Positions 25,901 through 38,295 are shown, counted from the stretch's first letter. The stretch: DNA of 64,000 nucleotides from Mansonella perstans (GCA_037074765.1 JBAMDO010000029.1:307735-371734), one strand, 5' to 3'. A program made the numbers and translations. The notes: generated by a model from the letters alone, not told the origin.

Positions 25901-28900
25901 AGAATTCTTGTCTTACACGATTAGCATCTTCGGTGCTTGCTAATGATGAACGCATAGCATCATCTATTGCGAACTGTCCTCAAAATCAAAAATTATTTAA
26001 TCGAGACTAGAACTGAAACAGTGAAATGACAGAAAAATGATTCGATAAATTCGTATAAAATTAAGAGCTGAAGAAAACAGAGAGTAGTTACAATAACCAT
26101 CGGAAATCCAAGGCTAAAACAATTTCCGTCTTCACTTTTTGTTCAAGCAAATGCAATCACCTTTTTCACACTTTTTTTTCCTGTTCAGACGAACAATCAT
26201 AAAATATGGTGAGTCGACCAACGTGTTTTTTTCGGTTAATGAAAATTTTCGTGCTTTTGAATGAGATTTATGTATCGATTTGAACAAATTCAGCGTCTCG
26301 TCCATTGATGTAGAGCAAAAGGAGCTATAAAAAGGATAAAATAATGTTAAAAAGGTAAAAAATATAAAATAAATCGAAATATATATCGATACATTAATTT
26401 CAGTCTATATTTCATCAGCTAATCCATCCTATTGTCCGAGATTCGTAATATTTTTAGAACCAGAAATCTGTCGATGTTGTAAAAATTCAACTCGCATTGT
26501 AAAGATGATATAAATCAAATCATGTTGATAATCGAGTTATGCAATGTCGATATATTTCAAAGAATTCTGGTTAACTATGGGTCAATTTGCTCTTTCTCAT
26601 AACTGTAAACAAACTTTACTATATAAAAGTTTAGACAAGGATTAAAAGCATTCAGATTCATTCACCTATGCACTCACTTGCTCAGTCAAAACGTGATTTC
26701 ATAAATTCAACATACGGCTAAACAAGGAAGGACAACTTTGTAACCAAATTCAATGGGATATTCTGTAAGAAATTATACTGTAATATTAACTTAAGATTTC
26801 TGCCGTCATAAAATAAACCTTTATTCCAAACTTTTTTTCCTTTTTCATCAGTGCTAACAAACGAAAAGGGCTTTATCAACAAATTCAACTCTAAAACTTT
26901 CCCAACACCCATTTCGTTTTTTCTTATTCTAAAATTCAATCGCGGTATTTAATTTCTCGGTCAAACATTGAATAATGAGTATTATCAATTAATCAAATGA
27001 TCCAAGCAATTTCAAACAAATTGGACCACGCCACTTTTTTATTATTATTTTTAATGAGAAAGAGCACATATGAAATGGGAGGTAATTTACTTTTTATTCA
27101 ACAAATTTATGTCCATTTTTATTACTAACAAACGATGAATAAAATGACAAGGAAAGGAGAAATGAACATATAGCACAATGCATATGGTGCATTTTAATAG
27201 ATAAAGGGAAAAAATCCATTATGATCAAATAAAAAAATATGGGTGCATTTTTTACTCATCCTCCTAAGATGGTTATCAATGGTCTAAATTTGATGATAAT
27301 TAACGACCCGAATTTTATTGATAAATGCATAAAATAATACTTACTGTTTGTTTTTCATAGCTTTCTCTCGCAATCGCTGAGCTTTTTCTTTTAACGATAA
27401 TAATGTAGCCACATTTTGTTCTTTTCGTGTTTTTGAAGACTTGAAAGTTTTATCCTGATTTAAGAATCCAGTTATTAATATACCGCAAAACAGAGTTCAA
27501 AATTGACATTAATGGTGTGCTTTGCATAAATTATAGAGGAAAAATTGAGCAAAAAAAATTTTTTTGCAACGCTAAGATCGACCTAGCAAGGCAAAAAGAT
27601 CCATTCGAAATATCTTAATGTAAAAAAAAGAAACCAAAAAAAAGATCCATAAAAACAAAAAAGTGGAAACAGTTCATGCATCCAACTTAATCCACAATGT
27701 GTCATAAAACTAAATCAATTAAATTTATACAGGGCATAATACTGACAAGTTATGAAATCAGAACCAAAATGCATAACGTCGTTAATGAACTCTGCAAATT
27801 CTTTAAATCACATCATATAGTATTTAAACAAAATCCTAAAAAAAATAACTAAAAATCAAATGAAAGGCGAACAATATTCTAAGCGTAACAAAGGAAAACT
27901 AAAACATACTAACCTGTAAAGACATTGGTTCAGGATACTGTGATGCATAAAATAAACCACTGCTCATATTAGCAATGCCCTGCGGCACAGCAGTTACCGC
28001 ATCAACAGCAGTTTTTGCATGGTTTGCTGCTACTTTAACACTGCTTTGGATACTAGTTTGTAATGTGCCTGCAAAAACTATTATACGTTTGATAAATAAA
28101 ATGTTAGATGATAAGATCTAACATCAAAAAACAGTAAATACGAAGAAAAAAATGGCTAGTTTCTAGTTTTTTCACGCGCATTTTAAAATGCTTCATTAGC
28201 CAGATAACAGTATTCCATTCAAAAGAAGATAATAAATGCATGCTTCCATAAAATTATTAATAACATCAGGAAAGATAACAAAACTGTTTTAAATATATTG
28301 TTTAAGAGATAACAAATAGAAAGTAATATTTCTTTAATATTCAATATCGTTAGCCAATTATTGACGAGTCCGTAGTACGTCGAACACTGTAGATAGCCCG
28401 CAGTTAATATAAATATGAATGATTTGAAGGAACATACTGCTAATTTTCAATCTCACCTGCAACAGCTTTGCCCTGGGAAATGACACCCTGAGCAACTGAT
28501 TTTGTACTATTCATTGCTGACTGTGTCACACGTTCGGCCCCAGACGTTACCGAATCACGAAGTGTGTTTGCATGAGCACTAAAACAAAAGTTATTTCTTG
28601 CAAACTGCATAACTGTAGATTTATGCTAGGAGATATTTCAAGGATCAATGAGCATCAAAGACAAATTCCAAAACAAGAAGCATTTGAATATGCAAAATAA
28701 ATTTATGTGTTCCGTTGTAACAAAAAATACATAAAAATATTTATCCTTCAATATACTACAGTGGAAAATTAATGAACAAAGCCTAAACTGACCTTAACGT
28801 CCTGCCTAGGTTCGAAAACGAATTAGAGGTTGATCCAGTGCATGCATTTTTCACATTGGCTGAAGGTTGCGAAGAATATTGCTGCTTATTCTCACCATTC

Positions 28901-31900
28901 CTGTCCGAAATTTATATTAACCACCAGAGAATATTTGAATTTTAGTTTTTGTTATTCATGAAACAGCAATAATTTTATGAGCAGAAGTAATTATAACATC
29001 GAAAAACCATGGTCAAAAGTATCATAAATTACTCACCCAGAGATAGACGTTCTGCTTCTTCCATTTCCTCTTAGCCCTAAAAAAAATGAATTAAACGCAG
29101 AGTAATGAAATTAAGGTAGTTGAAGGGATATAATAAGAAGCGCAAAGTTTATATTCAATTTTTAAAATTAAACCAAGAAATAAAACGAGCACAAAGACAC
29201 GTCACATGTAAATTGTTTCGAGTCGTTCGACACGTCAGAATAAGTACGCCGAGCAGTTCGCGCAGTTGCATCTAATTTATTTTCTTTCTTGATAATCAAT
29301 TTGAAATCAGATCCAGCGCGTCTAGTGTGCACCTGTAACACGGAATAATTATACTCTGTAAGATACTAAGACCAAGAAACAAAGAAAAAATTCCATTTAC
29401 AATTTTAGGAAACAAAGTGAGCAAAGCTATGCATAAAAAATTTGGAAAAAAATGTCTCAAAATAATCCAGACTTTCAAAACTAAATAATGTAAGAAAATT
29501 CATAGAGATAAAAATTAGTGACTCAAATAGCTACATTACGTGTTACTCCCATTTAAAAAATATGATACCAACGACGAATCAAAAAAGTAAAAGGATAAAT
29601 GATAAGCAGAAGAACAAGACGTTTTATAAAAAAAAATTACAAATGATTCATAGCGTTAGAATGATTAAAACTATGAAATAACGCTTAAAAAACTTAAAAA
29701 AGTTTAACCTTTCTTGGTGATTTCAGCAACTATTCATCATCTAAGTCTCCAAAAAGTGGAAAATGAAATCTTAGTTGAAATAGACGTAAATTATTACATA
29801 AGATGTACACCACCGGAACTGACATAAATATCGAAAAATTGTAAAAAAGTCAAATGCCATCCTCATTTCTGATAAATGGCAGATGTATTATTTATAACGA
29901 CAAAAATTAACGAACTAAGCTCATAGCAGACAGAAAGTTTTCCGACACTACAAGCATTCTCTATTAATATATGAAAGCTATATTTCTGAAGACTGAAAAG
30001 ATTTCTATGCAATTTTTCTCAAGAAGGATAGCATAAAGTGTACTGTTTAATGCAATAACCTCTTGATCGCTTTTTCGCTTTAGTTCCAAATCCATGTCAT
30101 CAAGAAAAACTCTTGGCGATTGAACACCTGAAACTTAGTAGTTTCTCTCTACTGTAGGAAAAACATAGAAATTCATAAGATAAAAACAAAAGAAAAGAAA
30201 CATTGAATGGAAATTAATTAACTTTCAATTTAAACAGAAAAAGCATTGCGAGAAGACATAACTTAAAAAACTAATTTGAAGCACTAGTAATAAGTGAAAA
30301 CAGCAAATGAAATGACATTGCAAAGTACTGTTAAATAAGATATAAACACCTGTATTTTTATAAATGTCATCTGCCAAATTCCTCGACGTTTTGTTTAGAG
30401 TTTCTTTCTGCAAGTTTTTTGAGTGAAAAAAGATTAAGTTTCACCTGCTGCCTTATTTACTTTTATTGTTCGTGATATTATTGTTTCTGTTATTGTTTTC
30501 TGGAAGTTGATAAATCATCGTATTTCTATAGTCCAACAAAATATACTTTACAAAAAATAAACTCCCAAAAAGTAGAGGAAGTAATAATTGACCGTAGAAA
30601 ACCTAACTTGATATAAAAAGACAACTAACAGTTGCAGGGACGGCAGAACATTCCAGACCAGATGAATTTTGGTGAGTAAAGTCGTTAATTTCTTTGTCAT
30701 CTTTATCATCACTTAATACTACCGCACTTTTAAACATAGTTACAGACATTACTTCTTCCATCCTGAAAAAAAATCTCCCATGATCATTAAAGCTCTAATA
30801 ATTGGAATGTTACTGACATTAATTCGGGCTTCAGAAATTTCAAGTTCAAGATTCTCAGATTATAAAAACATAAACAAAAGTTTCGACAGTATACCATGAG
30901 TGATATGTCATATAACCATTACTAGGCTAAAGTTAAAAACAAAAAAGCAATCTTTTGATAAGAATAGCAGAAAATATGAATACTTATTAGTTTTACATAA
31001 TACATCACAGCTGCATCATTAACAAAATCAATCATGCAGCTTTCTAAAGTCTTATCGATTTACTGGACGTTATTTAGTATTTAATTGATGACAAATACCC
31101 ATAGAATTATAAAAAGCTGCACAAACATAACAATGGATATAAAACACAACGTAAACTAACCTGGCCATCATAATATACACATCTTGCCCATTCTCAAGAA
31201 CTAGAGGATGTACAACATCTGGATCAAACATTAAGGCATTAGGTGTGACTAGCAAAGTACCTGTCACGTTGCCATTCATCTCAGTCATTTGCTTTACCTT
31301 TAAAATATAATACAGGTGAATAATACGAATAAATAAATAAATATGAAAGTTAAAAAATAAGCATAAAGTATTTTACGACTAAAAGCCTTTGAATTTTTCC
31401 TCCATTATTCTATTTAGCCCTTTCTATTTCACAAAAATTAATGCTTCGAAATTAATTGTTCAAAAGCAAGATGTCTCTAATCTAAAGCTGAAAACCTATC
31501 TTCCTCCGTAAGTATTAATTTCGCACATCTTAATCCACAAAATAGTTTCTTCTGTAAAAACCGTTTTACTGCATCCATACCTTTAGCTTGATAAATCTTT
31601 TCATATTGTCGGTGTCCGTTTCTTCTCCAAAATTGATTTTCCTTGCATATATTCCAGACAGATCGTGTTTTTCCAATAAAGTTCTTGAAGGCTCCGATTT
31701 CGTGGCGGTATGACCACACACCTGAACTGCCATTCCAGGTCCGCGTCGAATTCTATCTTCCTCTGCAAAAATATCAAAAATATAAATTGCAAAAAACAAC
31801 ATAATTATACTTATTTATAACGTCAAATTATTATTTCTAAGCTATCAACAACTTTATCTGTTAATTGCAGTAAACCGTCTAAACAAAGAAAAAGACTTCG

Positions 31901-33925
31901 TAATAAAAAGAAGATATTCACTCTTTTTTTTCAGGATTAATTGCAAAGAAAATCAACGCCACAAAAGCATAGATTACTGATTAGACTGAGATAGATTTAT
32001 ATGAAGATACAAATCATAATAATTTGCCGCTGTAGCTTCTAATATTGTCTTTTAATAAATGCTACTAAATGCCCCAACGAATAGGTTCTCCACAAAAAAT
32101 AAAATCATAAACATTTTCAAAAATGTTAGGCTTAACACCGGCATCACAAAGCAAACAACATATACTTCAACACGAAAATGACGAAAAAAATCTTAATCAA
32201 AATGACTAAACTTTAATTCTATTTCTTAGTAATGAAATGTTGCGAAAATAGGAAGGTAATGCCCCTTTTTTCTCTCTAGATTAATGCGGACGTCAATGCT
32301 GCAAAAGCATAGATTATCGATTTAAAAAGTAAACGCTAATTGAATTTCGGAAAACATACATATAGCATAATGTAGACAATTCTCTATTTTTATCCATATT
32401 TATAAAGTGTTAAAATCGTTTAACATAAGTTGAATTCTGAATAAAAAATGACATGAATGAGAATTCTCTTAAAGGTTCTTTGCATTTTAAACAGCTATTT
32501 GAATTTCAGAAAATGTACATGTAAAGTACATTATTGGGAAAAAATCGAACTTAAAAAAGAGATTTAATAAGAATAGGCGAAGTAGTAGAACAACTATGGT
32601 TGGAAGCAATAAGCGCTTATATTCAGGAAAAATAATTGCAGTCGGAAAAAAAATTAAATATAAGAAGGGAGGGCATCATATTTTTAATGAAGCACTGGCG
32701 ACCCGATATTAGTCCTGCTGAATTCACGTTGGGAATCGGTTTACTACTAACACTGTAAGCATTCTGACAAGTATACCAATCCATAATAAATAGATATGAT
32801 TAGCGTATAATAATCAGAATTTATATATACAAAAAAAAAAAAAAAAAAAAAAAAAAACGGAATGCATGAAAGCTGTAATGTTGTTATTGCTCCTTCAATC
32901 TCCCTTAATGCAATTTTCAAAATTTACATTCTTCAAACTTTAACAACACTAAACTACTTTCATTGAATCATTACGTTACGTATCATTTTTGCTAACCGCT
33001 TGAATGTGTGCTTCCAGAAGCTATGGTAGTTTGACTCGTGGAGAGACGATTTTCCAAAATAACATTAGACGCACCATTCTCACCGATCGGACAAGGCACA
33101 AGAAGTTTCTGCCCAGGAAATACCTTCAACATACTCACGTTACCATCTTATAATTTATAAAATGTCGCATAATATTATAAAAACTTAAATGGAGTGAATC
33201 ATCTCATTTACTACAATAAATACAACTTTTTTTTTTTTTTTTTTTTTTATTACAAATCACGCATGAATAAAAAGTCACTGAGGTATCTGAAAAAAATTAT
33301 AATCAGAATCTTTCAAATCAAATACTTTTCTGAATTTTTCACAAACATCAGAATTTTCCAAAAACAGTAGAATATCAATCTGTTTTATTCCTATGATTTA
33401 CATCGAAAACGGAGACAACTTCTTATTGAAAAATGCATATTGAGTGCATCACCTTTGCTGATTTTCGATGATTCCCAAAAGAGAATTAAGATCACTTTAT
33501 TTAGCTAGTTTAGTCACTGATTAGGTTACTGATATTCAAAAACCTAACCCCAACCAGTTAACTTTTCAACATATATGTCCCTTTTCGCCTTAAAACTAAG
33601 CAACAACTATCCTTTCAACAACGCGACAAGATAATTAGGTTGGGTTGGGTTTCGTAGAGATTAAATGGACTAAAATAAGATATCAAATAATCACCAGTTC
33701 AAACAATGGATATTTTTTCATGCTTTGGCAAGCGAATTCAATCGGCACAGTGTTTTGTACTAAAATTGCTTCAGAATATTTACAACTATAATATTAATGT
33801 CAAAAAAATGGTAAATTTACCATTCGTGTCACAAGTCGATTCATCTTCATCAGCTCACCAACAGTACAATCATGCATTGCAGCAATCCGTTCAATCGAGT
33901 CTGACTGCGCTACCATATATTCCAT
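13952..33925 (-). CDS. lmd-3: LysM-GRAM-TLDc protein, orthologue of C. elegans lmd-3 / OXR1-NCOA7 (18 exons, about 801 aa)
   Basis: Exons, 5' to 3': 33925-33821, 33123-32997, 31762-31581, 31297-31161, 30762-30630, 29332-29248, 29076-29037, 28900-28793, 28578-28457, 28068-27914, 27454-27345, 26324-26161, 25978-25824, 25602-25491, 15236-15061, 14974-14880, 14620-14450, 14180-13952. Every junction is phase-compatible; total 2,406 nt. LysM spans about residues 2-45 (SIERIAAMHDCTVGELMKMN then VFPGQKLLVP). A GRAM-like block sits at about 130-184 (FIKLKVKQMTEMNGN, GTLLVTPNALMFDP). A Ser/Thr/Lys linker and PYFMIVRLNRKKK/IPKHKIDAIYHFLLQWDP follow. The TLDc domain is at about 620-801 (EMCRRMSLDQLDK, GYPWINIYNSEKHGFS, FFGTGDSCFLY, GHYGLWLDADLDHGR). 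The family protects against oxidative stress and binds V-ATPase. The weakest site is the 29,248 donor. Gene and domain calls are very strong; microexon boundaries are inferred. Confidence 0.9.
15237..17582 (-). other. Intron sequence of the lmd-3-like gene (3' of the nested exon)
   Basis: Non-coding, A-rich on the plus strand (T-rich in the sense of the gene). It holds a 23-nt A run at 15,813-15,835, almost continued by a second A run after GGGG. No other exon recognised. Confidence 0.5.
15813..15835. repeat. Poly(A) run, 23 nt
   Basis: Homopolymer in an lmd-3 intron, followed by GGGG and nine more A. In the sense of the gene this is a poly(T) tract. Confidence 0.9.
17583..18564 (-). CDS. 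Alternative first exon of the lmd-3-like gene (327 codons, TLDc-only isoform)
   Basis: An open frame of 351 codons starts with ATG at 18,562-18,564 inside the 10.3-kb intron between exons 14 and 15. It contains a strong donor, AAA A|gtaagtt, after 17,583, in phase 1. The next gene exon downstream (15,236-15,061) accepts phase 1. The spliced product would be 982 + 671 nt, about 550 aa: a unique basic, Ser-rich N-terminus (RKKRSSRGILETST, a DDDDD run, RRKSSSKRKKSQKF) fused to EMCRRM plus the TLDc domain, without LysM or GRAM. Short TLDc isoforms from internal promoters are known for OXR1 and NCOA7. The alternative, that this is an independent nested intronless gene ending in ...LQTNQKC, is less likely because the donor is so good. 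Confidence 0.68.
21886..21933. repeat. Hairpin-forming inverted repeat
   Basis: The arm T9-CTCCCCCAAGCAATTA is followed by GAA and then TAATTGCTGGGG with A7. AGCAATTA pairs fully with TAATTGCT, then CCCC with GGGG across a CA bulge, then mostly T with A. The three-base loop makes a stable hairpin. Function unknown. Confidence 0.7.
25148..25177. repeat. (TA)n microsatellite
   Basis: About 15 TA units with one G interruption, in the intron 5' of the nested exon. Confidence 0.9.
30060..30127 (-). other. Candidate cassette or alternative exon in the lmd-3-like gene
   Basis: A 68-nt segment has a good acceptor (agtttcag) and donor (GAG|gttatt) and reads openly as VQSPRVFLDDMDLELKRKSD followed by QE. 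It needs an incoming phase of 1, while the preceding exon ends in phase 0. Skipping it keeps the frame; including it after the 30,630 donor breaks it. It may follow another, unseen, small exon. Confidence 0.35.
32831..32857. repeat. Poly(A) run, 27 nt
   Basis: Longest homopolymer in the window, in the lmd-3 intron just 3' of exon 2 (in gene sense a poly-T tract). Confidence 0.9.
33227..33248. repeat. Poly(T) run, 22 nt
   Basis: Homopolymer in the first lmd-3 intron. With the A run at 32,831 it brackets exon 2. Confidence 0.9.
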
Positions 33926-33940
33926 CTATAAAAAAGAAAC
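33926..33940 (-). promoter_or_regulatory. Possible spliced-leader trans-splice acceptor at the lmd-3 start
   Basis: On the minus strand a pyrimidine-rich tract ending TTTTTATAG directly abuts the ATG at 33,923-33,925. No upstream exon that continues the reading frame is evident: the in-frame sequence upstream soon reaches a stop. Nematode SL acceptors have this appearance. An ordinary cis-spliced upstream exon (donor AAAAG|gtaaat lies about 35 nt away) is the alternative. Confidence 0.4.
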
Positions 33941-35409
33941 CGGATAAAAACAATTTACCTTTTGGGATGTTAAATGGCAGATACATATTTAAAAAAGCCA
34001 TTTTATTTCAAATCTAAAAACGAAACATCACTCTTTCAGTAAAAAACTAAGATTTAAATTTAATTTGAATAAAGCAATTAGTTTAGCTGTAGATCAGAAT
34101 ATTAATCAACTAGTCGATCGCTTGAATCACAAAGAAATACGTAGGATATGAGAATTAGTAAGTTATAACAATAAATCAATAAACCATTAACATGATTATG
34201 GGATTATATGGTTTCAGTTATAAATATGTTAAAGTACAATAACTGAAACAAAAAAAGTTATAGAAGAAATATTTTTGATTCAAGCGCCAGAAAATGAATT
34301 CTCAAAAAAGATAATTCCTATTTTTGGTTTTCGAAATAACTTTTTCCTATAGCAAAGACATACAGCAAATAACAAAGGTAAGTTTCATATTCAATAATGA
34401 TTGAAATTTATAAAATTTTACGCAATTTTAACTATTAACCTTAAAACAGATCTTCAGCTGTAGGCAAAGATTTTTAAATATTGTTTTAGTTAAACCTCGT
34501 TGATTATAAACAGTGCAATAAATTAATTAGATTATAACCTAATAGATCATTATGAAAATGCCGATAATTAAAATTGGAACCTGCATAAGTCAACAGTATT
34601 AAATAATTTTATCTTCGCCTTAATTGATCAGAGAGGAAAATATTATGGAGTGTAAATACTAAGCACTAAATCTTTTGGCTGAATTTCGATGTAATAAAGA
34701 ACATGTAATAAAAAACAACGAAAGGAAGGCAGGTAAAGTGTGAACTACAAGCATAATTTACACAATGAGCTGAACAAAACAAAAATCCATTTAGACGGCA
34801 CGAATTTAAATATGCCTAATATAATATGTTAAAAACGTTCAAATAACATTTCCGAATCTAAAAAGCCGATTCCATTGTTATGAAAAGAGCATTTTTGAAA
34901 AAAAAAAAGCAGTATTTTAGGAATAAATGTTGAAAATAATAAAGTACCCTCTTCCACTCATTCAATCTGAAAAACACTTTATCGAGGAACGAAAATCACT
35001 TAGTAGCTCAAAGAAATTGGATGTTAAAATGGCGTGTTGTGTAGTCATTTTTTACTGTGTGTGAGGTGATAGAGTTATCATTTAAGATTGGAAATAGGAA
35101 GTTTTCTATGGATTTAAACTCTCGTCAATAAGAAACCAATAGACTGTATGCAAGATTATGTCCAGTTACTTAGTTTATTCTGAACTGTATTATTTTGATG
35201 AACATATGGAGCCCAAACTTCAGCGAATCCAAGAGATTTCTATCAACTACTGAATAGGTTTAATCGACAGTTTGCTTAACTGGTAAATAATTAAAATTTA
35301 TATTTCTAAGAGACGATAAAATATATGCAGTATCAGATGAACGTCAAATTCGCCAGGTTTATCTGATAACACTTTCAGGTATTAGTTTGAATGAATAATT
35401 TTAGAGCCG
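33941..35409. other. Upstream region of the lmd-3-like gene
   Basis: No gene recognised. It contains the presumed promoter of the long lmd-3 isoform. On the plus strand, 34,353-34,377 is a 25-nt segment flanked by an excellent acceptor (tttttcctatag) and donor (CAAAG|gtaagttt), which could be a microexon of an unseen plus-strand transcript. Confidence 0.4.
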
Positions 35410-35600
35410 ATGGTGTCATTTCATGATGAAAAGGAACTATACTGCCCTTCGGTCAAAGCAGACAAGAAATCCCTACAGATACTAGAACTTTACTGGAATG
35501 GATTTTTGATGGATACCAAATGGGCATAGAAATTTTATCTGTCCAAATGGAAAAAATTGACCCACCAGAAAAAGTAATTAGCTCATTTAGAGATGTAGAC
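35410..35600 (+). pseudogene. hflK: Wolbachia-like hflK fragment (nuclear copy of endosymbiont DNA)
   Basis: Plus-strand translation gives TALRSKQTR, then after a frameshift near 35,466 EIPTDTRTLLEWIFDG, then YQMGIEILSVQMEKIDPPEK followed by VISSFRDV. This is the late part of the SPFH-domain protease modulator HflK (typical GIxVxxVxxxxxxPPxxVxxxFxDV). The alphaproteobacterial character in a nematode chromosome, with a frameshift and no intact ends, indicates an old transfer from the Wolbachia symbiont. HflK similarity stops at about 35,600 and is followed at once by ddl-like sequence. The Wolbachia origin is inferred from host context; the HflK identity is read from the sequence. Confidence 0.8.
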
Positions 35601-35629
35601 CTAATATGGAGTCAAAAGCAGCGTCTTTA

Positions 35630-35871
35630 TCGTAGCTTGTACCAAATATTCCACATTCTTCGTGCTTCCATCAAGCATAAAAGGGTTTGTTGGAAATTTC
35701 AGGTATAAAGTATACACACTCAGAGTTATGGTTTCGGCTATTGTTATGGATAAAGCAATGTCCAAACATATATTCCAGTCGCTTGGTATTATCATTCCAA
35801 AAGTTTTCATAATTAGTCGAGAAGATGTACTATATTTGAAAAATATATTGAAAAAAGGGTTTACTAGCTGA
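35630..35871 (+). pseudogene. ddl: Wolbachia-like D-alanine-D-alanine ligase (ddl) fragment
   Basis: Across frames, the plus strand reads FxIxH, then KGLLEISGIKYTHS, then after a frameshift at about 35,720 VMVSAIVMDKAMSKHIFQSL followed by GIIIPK. Ddl enzymes have GxxQGLLExxxIPYTGSGVxxSAxxMDKxxxKxxxxxxGIPxP in this order (N-terminal/central ATP-grasp region, peptidoglycan precursor synthesis). An in-frame TAA in one part, the frameshift and the premature TGA at 35,869-35,871 make it dead. It lies in the same orientation as the hflK piece, within about 40 nt. Such chimeric junctions are common in filarial nuclear Wolbachia transfers. Confidence 0.75.
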
Positions 35872-38295
35872 ACAAAGTTAGTAATGAAAGCTTGAGAATA
35901 AATATAAATAAATGCTTGTTAATTCAAACGCTTCTCATTATGGAAATTCATTTAAGCTTGCTGCACAAGCAAAAACTAATGGTTTTATTGGCACATGCAT
36001 AAAAGAGTGCTTATTCGCTTTATAAACGAAAATAACATGTGTTGCTCGATCTAATTCAAACTTTTGTGAATTCTAATTTTCAACTATTTTTTCCGCCAGT
36101 TTCATAAAATGAAAGAACAGTCCAACATCCAAAAATGAAAATATATAATGCAATGCAATCGGGGAATGAATTTAGTATTTCATGAATAGTTTTCTCGTGA
36201 AAACTAATCGATATCCTATTACTAATAACGATTAATGAATAGTACGGAAATAGTAATAACCAATTTTTATGAGCAATTAAAAAATACAGTACATATAATT
36301 GTTACTGCAAATGTTCCGAAAAATTCTTCCCGTTAAATGGGAGAATAATTTCAATCAAAAAATGTTCCATAAAAACAAACTTGTAATTTTCAGCATTCGA
36401 CCATAAGAATGAAAAATTCTGTTTGATTTGTGATAGAACAAATCCTCATCATCGGAACAAACTTTAAAATCAACTAAAAACCCATTATTTGCAAGGCTCA
36501 ACAACACAGTAGATCTTCAATCAGAATCAAGATTATCAAATTACGTTATCGAATTGGCATAGCAATGATTCTCAATAGATCAGATTCTTGATACAAGAGA
36601 TAAATTAATATTTTAAGTCAAAATCTTGAAAAATGAACTATCAGAAACAGAGGAAAGCAAGATAAAATAAGTTTGAAACATCGTCAATAAATTAAAAAAT
36701 ATTAAGAGAATCAAAATTTTCGTCGTGCCGATGAAAATGAATTACTGTTAAATAAACTAATGCGTGATACCAAAGCATAATATAACAGTATCAAAAATTT
36801 CTAAATAATTTCAACTAAATAAAATCATATGGATATAAAAAAAACTTCCAAACACGTTTTTGCACCTGATCTCTTTGTATTAAACAACGTATGTACTGAA
36901 CCAGAAAGCTCCTTGCAATCGCTAGATTTCGAGTAGAACTCTCAATAAGAACGGATCCATGATTTTTAAACAAAAAATAAACTATGGAAACGAATGTCAT
37001 CATACACTTGAATTATTTCCCGCACTGCTTGATACTGAACAATTTTAGTACAGAGTTTTCCAACCAATTCGGAGAGTAGTAAAATCCTCTTCATTGCCAG
37101 TTGCCCTACAAACGCTCAAAGAATCTACAAATATTCCATATTTGAGTCAAAACAACAAAATTTCCAATGTGAGTCACTAATCATATAATTCTCTTCAGAA
37201 TTTGAAGAATCCTCCAGTAAAAATAAGGGTACACACGCAAATCAAAATTTTCGATTGAAATATGAAATTCATTTAATGCTTCTTTAAAAAACTTTCCTTT
37301 TTTTCTAGAGTTCAAAAAATATTTTTTAAAAAAAAAAAGCTTAACTGTTTTTTTTAATGAGAGAATATTTTGCTGGCTAGCATCTGTTGAGGGGAAAATA
37401 AAAAAAAAATTCAATAGTCAGAAAGCAGGAGACTTTAATCTACCGTTAAACCTACTAATGTTAAGAGAATAATAATTCCTTTTTTTGATTTCTCAAAAGG
37501 AAAGGATGGTAGTGGCTTAGAAATTATGCATTTTATATTCGGTAAAAATTACACATGCAAATCTTAAATACACTAAATATTTTCAAAAAATATATTTCAA
37601 ATGTTTTTTAATCTCTAGAAACTGTTTTACACCAACAAAAAGTGTCCAACATTCTACCATCATTAACATTCTTGAGATTCATTGCGAATTATTTAATGCG
37701 ATCTCCCAATGAAAGCACAACGGTATGGTTATAGAAGAAAGGGATAACAAAAAAGACTCCTGTACAAATTCTACAAAAAGAGAAAATTGTCAGCTGTTAA
37801 AACAACTGACAGTTTTCTTACTGTTGATTTTCAACTCTAACAACCTCGAGAATTTATGCTCATAAATACACCATGTTAGAAAAATGAGATTCAAAACCAT
37901 ACACATAAGTAGGTGATAAAAAACCGAATACGAAAGCACTGGACAAGTCTAAAGGCATCCTGAACTGCAATATAATACAATTCCTACTCTGTTTCCATGA
38001 AGGCATACTAGCAAGGACAAAGAATGAACACTATGGCACAAGTTTTTATATTGTAAATCGATGCCAAGTTGAAGATGTATCGAAGTGCATATAAGGCGAA
38101 AATTTCAACTTTTGTGAACGGTTATTTAGTGAAGCTTTTCTGCTTCAGATATATGTAAAAATCTAACATTTTGAGTTTTTATAAAAGAAGACTGCTTACC
38201 TTTCTTCAAATTACTCTCAACATATTGGTCAATCAAGCTACGGCCGAAAATATTATTCTTAGCAAAATGAAATAAACAAATGGAATGATTGCTGG

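Noticed and set aside
33706..34017. 103-codon plus-strand ORF as a separate gene
   Set aside because: It is the antisense shadow of the LysM exon; the minus-strand reading has a recognisable domain and in-phase splicing to the next exon.
35601..35810. Minus-strand ORF over the ddl fragment
   Set aside because: Shadow of the plus-strand bacterial fragment; no family features of its own.
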